The notes under the pieces were generated by a model, which searched no databases, was not told the origin of the DNA, and was given only the letters and a program-made list of their open reading frames with translations. Positions 1-7,179 of a DNA stretch of 40,998 nucleotides are shown here, in pieces (positions within the stretch are counted from its first letter, which is position 1; the number at the start of each line of letters is the position of its first letter). This stretch comes from an uncultured Clostridia bacterium (GTDB lineage Bacteria > Bacillota > Clostridia > Oscillospirales > Acutalibacteraceae). Position numbers and translations under genes: made by a program. The stretch lies in the NCBI GenBank assembly GCA_947628175.1, contig CANQZA010000012.1, positions 1-40,998 on the forward strand. The letters run 5' to 3'.

Positions 1-516
1 CAGTACCCTTGAACCTGCGGGAAATTCACCTTTGCTCATACGCTCGAAAAGCTCAAGATTTTCCTCTATGCTTCTGTTGCGGAAAGGCGATTCCTTTCCG
101 GGCTCGGTAAGCGTTCCCCTGTACTCTCTCTGTTCTTGAGGAGTCAGCTCGCATACAAACGCCTTGCCCTTTTTGATTAGCTTTATTGCACATTCATATA
201 TGAAATCAAAATAGTCCGAGGCATAGTAAAGGTTGTCCCATTCAAAACCGAGCCATTTTATGTCCTCTTTTATGGAGTCAACATATTCCGTGTCTTCCTT
301 TGTGGGGTTTGTGTCGTCAAGACGAAGATTGCATATGCCGTTGTATTTTTCCTTCACACCGAAGTTGATACATATTGCTTTGGCGTGGCCGATATGCAGA
401 TAGCCGTTAGGCTCGGGAGGAAAACGGGTCTGAATGCATTTGTATTTGCCCTCACTGAGATCTTCGTCAATAAAGTCGTGTATAAAGTTTGAAGTTTCCT
501 TAATTTCTTCAGCCAT
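1..516 (-). CDS. glnS: Glutaminyl-tRNA synthetase, N-terminal part (cut by window edge)
   Basis: Charges tRNA(Gln) with glutamine in the cytoplasm. The frame is open from the ATG at 516 down to base 1, giving 172 N-terminal residues; the remainder lies outside the window. The translation has the class [15 protein letters not shown] block (HIGH motif), followed by LRLDDTNP and an [14 protein letters not shown] segment characteristic of bacterial GlnRS rather than GluRS. A GAGG ribosome site lies 8 bases before the ATG. It starts 14 bases after gltX ends, so the two are almost certainly cotranscribed. GlnRS is not universal in Firmicutes, many of which make Gln-tRNA by the GatCAB amidation route, so its presence is informative. 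The identification is secure. Confidence 0.95.
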   Translation of the reverse strand, partial: MAEEIKETSNFIHDFIDEDLSEGKYKCIQTRFPPEPNGYLHIGHAKAICINFGVKEKYNGICNLRLDDTNPTKEDTEYVDSIKEDIKWLGFEWDNLYYASDYFDFIYECAIKLIKKGKAFVCELTPQEQREYRGTLTEPGKESPFRNRSIEENLELFERMSKGEFPAGSRVL

Positions 517-530
517 AGCTTTGTCCTCAT

Positions 531-2198
531 TTAAAATTCTATTGATTTCGTATAATATTCCATTGCGTTTCTGAGCCTTTCCATAACGCGCTGCTGCCCA
601 AGAAGAGACATTATCGCGTGCAGGTCGGGCGTATTTGTTCTGCCTGTAAGAGCAACTCGTATGATTGTGGATACATCCCCAACATGGCCCTTAAAAGCGT
701 CGGGATTCTGCTTGAATTCCTTTACATTCGCGGTGCAGCCGCATGGAGCACAGATTTGCCTGATTTTGTCAAACCAGGTGTCCTTATCATCCTGTGTATC
801 CGCAATTTCAATATATCTTTGGATAACCTGCACCGCAAGAGCGGCTGTGGCATTACCCGTAAGGTTATAGCATTTCTCAAATGTTTCGTCATACATATAG
901 CTGATATATTCGGGAATATCCGACCATTTTGCTATATCCTTTCTCGGCTTTGCGTTATGGCGGTCAATATTAAGAACTTTTTTTGTATATTCGCTGTAAT
1001 CCGTATAAAGCTGCGCAAGCCTTGGGCTGAATTCCTTTGCCCATTCATAGGAGAGCTCAAAAACTTCGTCGGCACGCATTTTGCTTATGATGTTTTTGGA
1101 TACATCTGTGAGCTTTACAGTATCAAACAACGCACCGGATACGGACATTTTTTTGAAGCTGAATGGAAACAGGTCTATATCGGCATCCTTGTTCGCTCTG
1201 CGCCAGTCCTCAAAATTCGAGTTCATTATGGTCATTATATATTCGTTTACCGACGCAGCAGGGAAACCCTCCTGCTTATAATAAGTGACTGCAAGCTCGG
1301 GATCCTTGCGCTTTGAAAGCTTGCGCTTATTTCCGTTTTCTTCTTTCATAAGCGGAGCGACATGCGCATATTTTACAGGCTTAAAGCCCAGCACATAAAA
1401 AAGCTGAAGATGAATCGGCACTGATGAAATCCACTCGTCTCCTCTGATAACATGTGTTGTGCGCATTAGGTGGTCATCAATCACATGTGCAAAGTGATAG
1501 GTCGGTATACCATCTGTTTTCAGCAGGACAATATCGGTCACATTTTCGGGCATCTCTATTTTGCCCTTTATCATATCCTGAAAAAAGCATTTTTTTGTTG
1601 TGTCGCCCGGTGACTTTAATCGCAGAGTCCATGTTTTTCCGCTGTTTAAATTTTCCTTTATTTCATTAAGTGAAAGGTTACGGCATTTTGCATATTTTCC
1701 CCAGTATCCCTTTATATCCTCGGTTTCCTGACCGGCTTTTATTTCCTCTAACGCCTCAGCCGAGCAGAAGCAGGGATACGCAAGACCCTCCTCGACGAGA
1801 CGCTTTGCATATGCCTGATAAATTTCAACTCTATGGCTTTGAATGTAAGGACCGTAGTCGCCATGCTGTGAGCCGTCAATCATAACGCCCTCATCGGCAG
1901 TTATGCCATATGCCTTCAAGCCTTCAAGCATGGTTTCCACAGCGCCGTCAATTCTGCGCTTTTGGTCCGTATCCTCAACACGAACATAAAAAATGCCGTC
2001 GGTATCTTTTGCAGTTTTATATGCGACAGTACATGTAAATAAATTTCCCAGATGAAGAAACCCTGTCGGACTCGGTGCAAATCGTGTAACGCGCGCACCC
2101 TCTTTAATATTTCTCTGCGGATAAAGCTTCTCATAAAATTCCGGCGTTTTGTTTATATTCGGAAAAAGAAGCTGCGCTAATTCTTTCATTTCTTCCAT
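531..2198 (-). CDS. gltX: Glutamyl-tRNA synthetase
   Basis: Charges tRNA(Glu) with glutamate. The 555-residue product carries the class I HIGH-type motif as HLGN in [12 protein letters not shown] (about residues 41-52), the VRVEDTD block, and a KMSKS-type loop KLSKR in [10 protein letters not shown]. It is longer than the roughly 480 residues of the Bacillus enzyme, with an extended C-terminal anticodon-binding region. The ATG at 2198 has AGGTG seven bases upstream, which decides for this start over the in-frame ATG three codons later. It is the first gene of the gltX-glnS pair. Because a GlnRS is encoded next door, this GluRS need not be of the non-discriminating kind, but specificity cannot be read from the sequence. 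Confidence 0.95.
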   Translation of the reverse strand: MEEMKELAQLLFPNINKTPEFYEKLYPQRNIKEGARVTRFAPSPTGFLHLGNLFTCTVAYKTAKDTDGIFYVRVEDTDQKRRIDGAVETMLEGLKAYGITADEGVMIDGSQHGDYGPYIQSHRVEIYQAYAKRLVEEGLAYPCFCSAEALEEIKAGQETEDIKGYWGKYAKCRNLSLNEIKENLNSGKTWTLRLKSPGDTTKKCFFQDMIKGKIEMPENVTDIVLLKTDGIPTYHFAHVIDDHLMRTTHVIRGDEWISSVPIHLQLFYVLGFKPVKYAHVAPLMKEENGNKRKLSKRKDPELAVTYYKQEGFPAASVNEYIMTIMNSNFEDWRRANKDADIDLFPFSFKKMSVSGALFDTVKLTDVSKNIISKMRADEVFELSYEWAKEFSPRLAQLYTDYSEYTKKVLNIDRHNAKPRKDIAKWSDIPEYISYMYDETFEKCYNLTGNATAALAVQVIQRYIEIADTQDDKDTWFDKIRQICAPCGCTANVKEFKQNPDAFKGHVGDVSTIIRVALTGRTNTPDLHAIMSLLGQQRVMERLRNAMEYYTKSIEF

Positions 2199-2279
2199 AA
2201 TTTCACCTGTATTTATAAAATTACATAATATTATTGCACATATTTAAGTATTATTCAATATTTATTAAATATATTTTTA

Positions 2280-2308
2280 TTGAAAAAATGATTTCAATAT
2301 GTTAAATT
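2280..2308 (+). promoter_or_regulatory. Probable promoter of the DUF4250 gene
   Basis: TTGAAA at 2280-2285 and TAAATT at 2303-2308 are separated by 17 bases. The -35 is part of a small inverted repeat (ATTGAAA at 2279-2285, TTTCAAT at 2292-2298). The -10 is poor, so confidence is moderate. Confidence 0.45.
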
Positions 2309-2332
2309 ACCATAAGCAAAGGAGATGAAGAG

Positions 2333-2509
2333 ATGAATCTGCCTGATGACGCTGTAATGCTTCTGAGCGTTGTTAATACGAAACTGCGGGATGAGTATGA
2401 AAATCTTGATACGCTTTGCATGGATATGGAAATTGATAAAAATGCACTGTGCGGCAAACTTTTAAAAGCAGGCTTTGCGTATGACCGTGAACATAATAAA
2501 TTCCGTTAG
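2333..2509 (+). CDS. DUF4250 domain small protein
   Basis: A 58-residue protein opening MNLPDDAVMLLSVVNTKLRD, which I recognise as the DUF4250 family of short Firmicutes proteins. Family function is unknown; it is soluble, with no signal peptide or membrane segment. The ATG is preceded by a strong AGGAGATGAAGAG ribosome site. The central part (residues about 18-56) reads like a small helical fold with a YDREHNKFR ending typical of the family. It stands alone between the gltX operon on the other strand and perR. No hairpin separates it from perR, but perR has its own promoter. Confidence 0.85.
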   Translation: MNLPDDAVMLLSVVNTKLRDEYENLDTLCMDMEIDKNALCGKLLKAGFAYDREHNKFR

Positions 2510-2526
2510 TTTTTTTCTGTAAGTTA

Positions 2527-2554
2527 TTGACAAATTGCTTGTTTTTGATATAAT
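2527..2554 (+). promoter_or_regulatory. perR promoter
   Basis: TTGACA at 2527-2532, a 16-base spacer and TATAAT at 2549-2554 form a near-consensus housekeeping promoter. Its -10 runs into the palindromic operator at 2553-2579, so a bound repressor would block initiation. Confidence 0.85.
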
Positions 2555-2579
2555 TAAATTGTAATAATTACAATTTAAT
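2553..2579 (+). promoter_or_regulatory. PerR/Fur-type operator, 27-bp perfect palindrome
   Basis: Thirteen bases on each side of A2566 are exactly complementary. The core TTGTAATAATTACAA (2559-2573) has the 7-1-7 form of the PerR box TTATAATNATTATAA. It begins inside the -10 and covers the expected transcription start, as expected for autoregulation by the PerR-like protein encoded just downstream. Confidence 0.85.
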
Positions 2580-2602
2580 AATCATTATAAGGTGGTGAAA
2601 AC

Positions 2603-3019
2603 TTGCAATCCAATGATATTGCTGCGCTGTTTAAGGCTAAGGACTTAAAATTAACACCCCAAAGGGCAGCAGTTTACAAGTTTCTCACAGAAAATCCTGT
2701 TCATCCCGATGTTGAAACAATATATAATCGGGTTGTAAAGGATAATCCCTCTTTCTCAAAAACGACTGTTTATAACTGTCTTCAGGCGCTTGCGGACCGC
2801 GGTCTCATCATACCTGTCAAGATAGATGAAAGCCGAATCAGATACGACGCAAATACTGTTTTTCACGGTCACTTTATTTGTGAAAGATGCGGCGAAATAA
2901 CGGATTTTGATTGTGCGGTTGAAAACAGCCGGCTTGAGGGATTTGAAATAAGGCGCAGAGATGTATATTACAGCGGTTTATGTGATCGCTGCAAAAATAA
3001 TTTTAATTTTAAGGAGTAA
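2603..3019 (+). CDS. perR: PerR-type peroxide-sensing repressor (Fur family)
   Basis: A 138-residue Fur-family metalloregulator that would repress peroxide-defence genes and be inactivated by metal-catalysed histidine oxidation. The N-terminal winged helix includes LKLTPQRAAVYKFL and SFSKTTVYNCLQ. The zinc site is C93/C96 plus C127/C130. The five ligands of the B. subtilis PerR regulatory site (H37, D85, H91, H93, D104) all have counterparts at a constant offset of three: H34, D82, H88, H90, D101. The last is Asp, as in PerR, where Fur usually has Glu. The start is TTG at 2603, with AGGTGGTG ending six bases upstream. The palindrome at 2553-2579 argues for autoregulation, and the next gene, six bases on, is a rubrerythrin. 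Fur or Zur is possible but less likely. Confidence 0.88.
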   Translation: MQSNDIAALFKAKDLKLTPQRAAVYKFLTENPVHPDVETIYNRVVKDNPSFSKTTVYNCLQALADRGLIIPVKIDESRIRYDANTVFHGHFICERCGEITDFDCAVENSRLEGFEIRRRDVYYSGLCDRCKNNFNFKE

Positions 3020-3025
3020 AGAATT

Positions 3026-3559
3026 ATGAGTAAAAAGTATTATTGTCCTGTTTGCGGTTATGAAAGTGACGAGCCGATTGATGTTTGCCCTATCTGCGGC
3101 GCAAAGATGGCTGTTAAGGAAGAGGGCAAAACCACTTGGGCAGCAGAGCATAAGGTTGGAATCATTGACGGCGTAAGTGATGAAATCGTTAAGGGTCTTC
3201 GTGATAATTTCAACGGTGAATGCACAGAGGTCGGTATGTACCTTGCAATGGCAAGAGTAGCCCACAGAGAGGGTTATCCTGAGATCGGTCTCTATTGGGA
3301 AAAGGCTGCTTATGAAGAGGCAGAGCATGCAGCAAAATTTGCGGAGATGCTCGGTGAGGTTGTAACGGATTCAACAAAGAAAAATCTTGAAATGAGAGTT
3401 GCCGCTGAAAACGGAGCTACACAAGGCAAAACCGAGCTTGCAAAGCTTGCCAAGGCTGACGGCCTTGACGCAATCCATGACACTGTACATGAGATGGCAA
3501 GAGATGAGGCAAGACACGGAAAAGCATTTGAAGGTCTTTTAAAGAGATATTTCGGTTAA
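3026..3559 (+). CDS. Reverse rubrerythrin (N-terminal rubredoxin domain)
   Basis: A 177-residue non-haem di-iron protein that reduces peroxide (and, in clostridial relatives, can take part in oxygen reduction) using electrons delivered through rubredoxin-type iron. The rubredoxin domain is at the N-terminus: CPVCG (C7, C10) and CPICG (C21, C24). The ferritin-like four-helix domain follows, with candidate ligands E65, E98-x2-H101, E128 and E161-x2-H164. This domain order is the reverse of classical rubrerythrin and matches the reverse rubrerythrins of Clostridium, known PerR targets. It sits six bases after perR in the same transcript and ends before a hairpin terminator. Confidence 0.93.
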   Translation: MSKKYYCPVCGYESDEPIDVCPICGAKMAVKEEGKTTWAAEHKVGIIDGVSDEIVKGLRDNFNGECTEVGMYLAMARVAHREGYPEIGLYWEKAAYEEAEHAAKFAEMLGEVVTDSTKKNLEMRVAAENGATQGKTELAKLAKADGLDAIHDTVHEMARDEARHGKAFEGLLKRYFG

Positions 3560-3563
3560 AAAG

Positions 3564-3613
3564 AGATGCAAAAAGGCACGCGAGAGCGTGCCTTATTCAA
3601 TGCCGCATCTTTT
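3564..3613 (+). terminator. Terminator of perR-rubrerythrin
   Basis: An inner stem AAGGCACGC/GCGTGCCTT (3573-3581 with 3586-3594, GAGA loop) is nested in an outer AGATGC/GCATCT helix (3564-3569 with 3605-3610) followed by a short T run. Confidence 0.7.
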
Positions 3614-3660
3614 AAAAATATGGACATTCGGAAATAATACTTGTAAAATTCATATAGGAA

Positions 3661-3690
3661 TTGACATATTTTAAAATGTTATGATATACT
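3661..3690 (+). promoter_or_regulatory. Promoter of the polysaccharide pyruvyl transferase gene
   Basis: TTGACA at 3661-3666 and TATACT at 3685-3690, 18 bases apart, lie just upstream of the 3724 start. Confidence 0.7.
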
Positions 3691-3723
3691 AAAAAATATA
3701 TTATAAGACAATTCAGGGTGCAT

Positions 3724-5166
3724 ATGAAAAAGAAAATTTTATTGCGTGCGAGTGTTCCTCCCTATGAGAAACATACTCCGTCGGAAGTTATTAACAAAAA
3801 AATTATAGGAGATAATTCAGGAAATCTGCTTTTTGCTTACAGTGTTACCCGTCTTCTGTGGCGTGAGGATGTTGATATTGATTTTATTGCCGACAAGGAT
3901 GTTATTGCAAACAAAATTTCGACTGAATATATCAATGCAAATTATAGCTGTCTTGTACTGCCGATGGCAAACTCATTCAGAAAGCAGTTTGTCGAATGTA
4001 TGAACAAGTGGACTAAATTGATTAATAAGCTGATAATTCCTGTTGTCGTTACAGGTATAGGTATCCAGATGCCGTATGAGCCTGATATTGCTGCAAAGCA
4101 TCCGTATGACAATGCGGTGAAGGATTTTATCAGTGCTGTTTTGAACCACTCTTCAAGTGTTGGAGTAAGAGGAGAAATCACGCTTAAATATCTTCAGCAT
4201 CTTGGCTTCAGGGATATTGATGTAACGGGATGTCCATCATTTGCCATGTTTGGACCCGGACTTCCTGTTCGTGAAAAGAAACCTCTCACAAAGGAGTCGG
4301 CTATATGTGTTACGGGGTCGGTGAGTAATCCTGTTAATTTCAAGGAGTTTGTAATCCGTAACAGGGAAATTCTGCCGAATTATTATTTTGTTCCTCAGTT
4401 TGTTAATGATTTGAAGCTTATGTATATGGGAACACCGCTACCGCTAACAAAAAACTCTTTGGTACTGTATCCGCATCGCATTGATGATGAGGTTTTTGTT
4501 GAGGACAGAGCAAGATTTTTTATAAATGTGCCGAGCATTCTTGCATTCGGCAGAGAAATGGATTTCAACTACGGTACCCGTATTCACGGCGCTGTGGGGA
4601 ATATTCTCAGTGGTGTACCGAGCTATCTGTTTCCGACGGACGCAAGGATAAGAGAACTTGCCGAATATCATAACATTCCGAATATGTCTGCGTTTGATGT
4701 TGATGAAAAGACAAATCTTATTAAGCTATATGATAAAACCGATTTTTCTCAGGTCAATGACGGTCATGAACAGCGATTCTGGCATTTGATTGATTTTTTG
4801 GAGCATAATTATCTCTCTCATATTTATGAGGACAGGAGCAATCCCGAAAACGCTGTTTCCGTTTTAGATAAAAAGATAGAAGAAACAGAACTTGAGCCTC
4901 CCGTTCATTCCATGCTTTCGTGTTCAGTGCAGGAGATTGCAAAAAGAATGTCATTGAGTTTTGAAGAGATGGAAAACAAAAGCGCAACAAATGAAAATCA
5001 AATCGACTCTTTGAGCAGTGAAATAAATGATGTAATTAAGCGGCTTGAAAAAACGGAAAAGCAATTAAGCAAAAAAACACAGCAGCTTGACCGGTATATG
5101 AATTCCTCAACATTTGAAATAGGCAAGGCAAGACTGAAAAAGAAAATGAAAAGTAAAAAGCAATAA
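3724..5166 (+). CDS. Polysaccharide pyruvyl transferase family protein
   Basis: A 480-residue cytoplasmic protein of the family that adds pyruvate ketals to cell-wall or exopolysaccharide sugars (CsaB/WcaK type). Family signs are the N-terminal DNSGNLLFAYS segment, the central VVTGIGIQMP strand, SSVGVRGEITLKYLQHLG, the DVTGCPSF motif and NYGTRIHGAVGNILSGVPSYLFPTD near residue 290. The last 75 or so residues are a charged heptad-rich coiled coil (NENQIDSLSSEINDVIKRLE onward) ending in a very basic tail, which is not part of the catalytic fold. GGGTG gives ideal spacing to the ATG at 3724; the in-frame GTG at 3718 overlaps that site and is unlikely to be used. There are no neighbouring glycosyltransferases, so the acceptor is unknown. 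Confidence 0.85.
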   Translation: MKKKILLRASVPPYEKHTPSEVINKKIIGDNSGNLLFAYSVTRLLWREDVDIDFIADKDVIANKISTEYINANYSCLVLPMANSFRKQFVECMNKWTKLINKLIIPVVVTGIGIQMPYEPDIAAKHPYDNAVKDFISAVLNHSSSVGVRGEITLKYLQHLGFRDIDVTGCPSFAMFGPGLPVREKKPLTKESAICVTGSVSNPVNFKEFVIRNREILPNYYFVPQFVNDLKLMYMGTPLPLTKNSLVLYPHRIDDEVFVEDRARFFINVPSILAFGREMDFNYGTRIHGAVGNILSGVPSYLFPTDARIRELAEYHNIPNMSAFDVDEKTNLIKLYDKTDFSQVNDGHEQRFWHLIDFLEHNYLSHIYEDRSNPENAVSVLDKKIEETELEPPVHSMLSCSVQEIAKRMSLSFEEMENKSATNENQIDSLSSEINDVIKRLEKTEKQLSKKTQQLDRYMNSSTFEIGKARLKKKMKSKKQ

Positions 5167-5170
5167 AAAC

Positions 5171-5206
5171 AAAACGGCTTAGTTTTATATGAACTAAGCC
5201 GTTTTT
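5171..5206. terminator. Bidirectional terminator between converging genes
   Basis: A 14-bp perfect stem (5171-5184 with 5192-5205, 7-base loop) with A and T runs at its ends serves both the gene ending at 5166 and the transketolase operon ending at 5214. Confidence 0.92.
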
Positions 5207-5213
5207 ACGGATT

Positions 5214-6155
5214 TTATTTAACGAATTCCTCTGCAACCTTCACAATATTTTCGGCGCTGAGTCCAAACTGCTTTAACAGGTCGGCGGCAGGCCCGCTGTG
5301 CCCGAATTCATCATTGATTCCGATTCGTTTTACGGGAACAGGACAATCTTCACACAAAGCAGCGCAAACTGCCTCGCCGAGACCGCCTATTATATTATGT
5401 TCTTCGACAGTAATAACTTTTCCCGTTTTTTTGGCGGATGAAAGAACAAGCTCCCTGTCAAGAGGTTTTATTGTCGCAATATTTATTATTTCTGCGCTTA
5501 TTCCCTTGTCTGCAAGCGTTTTTCCCGCCTCAACGGCCTCGTTGACCATAAGACCGTTTGCAATGATTGTCACATCCTTGCCGGGCGTGATAACCTCACC
5601 CTTGCCGATTTCAAATTTATAATCCTCACTGTGGAATACAGGAACGGCAAGCCTGCCGAATCGCAGATAAACAGGACCGTCATAATTATATGCCGCCTTG
5701 ACTGCCTGCTTTGCCTCAATATCGTCTGACGGGCATATTACAACCATTCCCGGGATTGCTCTCATAAGGGCAAAATCCTCACAGCACTGATGTGAAGCAC
5801 CGTCCTCGCCGACAGATATGCCCGCGTGGGTAGCGCCGATTTTTACATTGAGATGGGGATATCCTATTGTGTTTCTGACCTGTTCAAAGGCTCTGCCTGC
5901 GGCGAACATGGCAAAACTTGAAGCAAACGGAACCAGTCCCATTGTGCTCATTCCTGCTGCGACACAAATCATATTTGCTTCTGCAATACCGCAGTTGATA
6001 TGTCTTTGCGGATAATCTTTTTTGAAAATTTCAGTTTTTGTAGCCGCTGAAAGGTCGGCATCAAGAACAACAAGCTTATCCGCACCCTGAGCCGCGAGTT
6101 CCTTTAAAGCCTCGCCGTAGCTGACGCGGGTAGCAATCTTTTTAATCTCTGACAT
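5214..6155 (-). CDS. Transketolase, C-terminal subunit
   Basis: The 313-residue second half of a split transketolase, covering the pyrimidine-binding and C-terminal domains. With the upstream half it moves two-carbon units between pentose-phosphate sugars using thiamine diphosphate. The HINCGIAEANMICVAAGMS block contains the Glu that activates the cofactor. VKIGATHAGISVGEDGASHQ and the DGPVYLRFGR segment are also typical. The C-terminal domain begins near residue 190 (VTIIANGLM). The partner gene ends five bases upstream, so the subunits are cotranslated from one message. Rpe, encoded at 25364, acts in the same pathway. Confidence 0.95.
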   Translation of the reverse strand: MSEIKKIATRVSYGEALKELAAQGADKLVVLDADLSAATKTEIFKKDYPQRHINCGIAEANMICVAAGMSTMGLVPFASSFAMFAAGRAFEQVRNTIGYPHLNVKIGATHAGISVGEDGASHQCCEDFALMRAIPGMVVICPSDDIEAKQAVKAAYNYDGPVYLRFGRLAVPVFHSEDYKFEIGKGEVITPGKDVTIIANGLMVNEAVEAGKTLADKGISAEIINIATIKPLDRELVLSSAKKTGKVITVEEHNIIGGLGEAVCAALCEDCPVPVKRIGINDEFGHSGPAADLLKQFGLSAENIVKVAEEFVK

Positions 6156-6160
6156 AATCC

Positions 6161-7024
6161 TTACGCCTCCTCAATCTCTGCAAGCGCTGCTCTGAGCTCG
6201 CTCATCGCGATTTCGTATTCCTCTGTATTTGGAGCTTTTCCGTGCCAGCCGACCTGGTTTTCCATATACGACACGCCCTTACCCTTGACGGTGTTCATGA
6301 TTACGCCGAACGGCTTTGCGCCGCCCTTGGCCTGATGGAATGCGTTAAATGCTTTTTCAAGCTCGTCAAAATCATTTCCGTCGATGACCATAACCTCAAA
6401 GCCAAAGGCTCTGAGCTTTTCGTCTATCGGTTGTGCGCTCATAACTTCACCGCATGGTCCGTCAATCTGTAAACCATTGCAGTCAATGAAAACACAGAGG
6501 TTGTCAAGCTTATAGTGAGCCGCAAACATCATTGCCTCCCATACCTGACCTTCTTCTATCTCACCGTCGCCGAGAAGAGTGTAAACGCTAATATCGTTAT
6601 TTTGCATATATTTTGCGCCCTTTGCCATTCCCGCGGCAGCACTGATGCCCTGACCTAAGGAGCCTGTTGACATATCAACGCCGGGAACCGTGTTCATATT
6701 CGGGTGGCCCTGAAGATATGAATCAATGTGGCGCAGCGTGGGCAGATCCTCAACAGGGAAAAAGCCTTTGTATGCCAGTGCACTGTAAAGCCCCGGAGCG
6801 CAGTGACCTTTTGAAAGAACAAATCTGTCACGACTCTCCATTTTAGGATTCTTGGGATCCACATTCATTTCCTTAAAATAAAGATATGCGAAAAAATCTG
6901 CTGCTGAAAGACTGCCGCCGGGATGACCGGCCTTTGCGCCGTATGTACTTTCAATTATGCCCATTCTTATTTTTGCGGCATAAGATAAAAGCATTTTCTT
7001 GGTGTTATTATCCATATGAATCAC
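6161..7024 (-). CDS. Transketolase, N-terminal subunit
   Basis: The thiamine-diphosphate-binding half of the split transketolase, 284-287 residues. Typical motifs are GHPGGSLSAADFFAYLYF, RDRFVLSKGHCAPGLYSAL, SLGQGISAAAGMAKG, and the cofactor motif LLGDGEIEEGQVWEA followed by CNGLQIDGP. It is the first gene of the pair; the second begins five bases after the stop. The start is uncertain: a GTG at 7024 has GGAAAGG four bases upstream, while an ATG at 7015 is the commoner codon but has poorer spacing. A structured leader lies upstream at 7057-7095. Confidence 0.93.
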   Translation of the reverse strand: MIHMDNNTKKMLLSYAAKIRMGIIESTYGAKAGHPGGSLSAADFFAYLYFKEMNVDPKNPKMESRDRFVLSKGHCAPGLYSALAYKGFFPVEDLPTLRHIDSYLQGHPNMNTVPGVDMSTGSLGQGISAAAGMAKGAKYMQNNDISVYTLLGDGEIEEGQVWEAMMFAAHYKLDNLCVFIDCNGLQIDGPCGEVMSAQPIDEKLRAFGFEVMVIDGNDFDELEKAFNAFHQAKGGAKPFGVIMNTVKGKGVSYMENQVGWHGKAPNTEEYEIAMSELRAALAEIEEA

Positions 7025-7056
7025 ACTGCCTTTCCGGCTACAAATAAGGATATAAA

Positions 7057-7095
7057 ATCACGGTATAATCCCTGCGTAGCCGTTCAGGGCGTGAT
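7057..7095 (-). promoter_or_regulatory. Bipartite hairpin in the transketolase leader
   Basis: ATCACG (7057-7062) pairs with CGTGAT (7090-7095), and CCCTG (7070-7074) with CAGGG (7085-7089). The two helices stack on one side and are split by a 7-base bulge on the other. It lies 33 bases upstream of the transketolase start, probably at the 5' end of the mRNA given a weak TTAAAA-17-TATATT promoter just before it. Confidence 0.45.
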
Positions 7096-7179
7096 ATCAA
7101 TATATACAGTTAAACTGCGTATTTTAAGCCATTCTTAAAAGTTTTGTTTTAGCTGTTAAATGCAGTAAAGATAAAGCTA

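Noticed and set aside
618-1316. A 232-codon open frame antisense to gltX
   Set aside because: It lies wholly within a clear GluRS gene, has no recognisable protein features and no ribosome site; it is a shadow frame.
2199-2332. T-box leader for the gltX-glnS operon
   Set aside because: The gap is short, very AT-rich and has neither a terminator hairpin nor the conserved T-box sequence.
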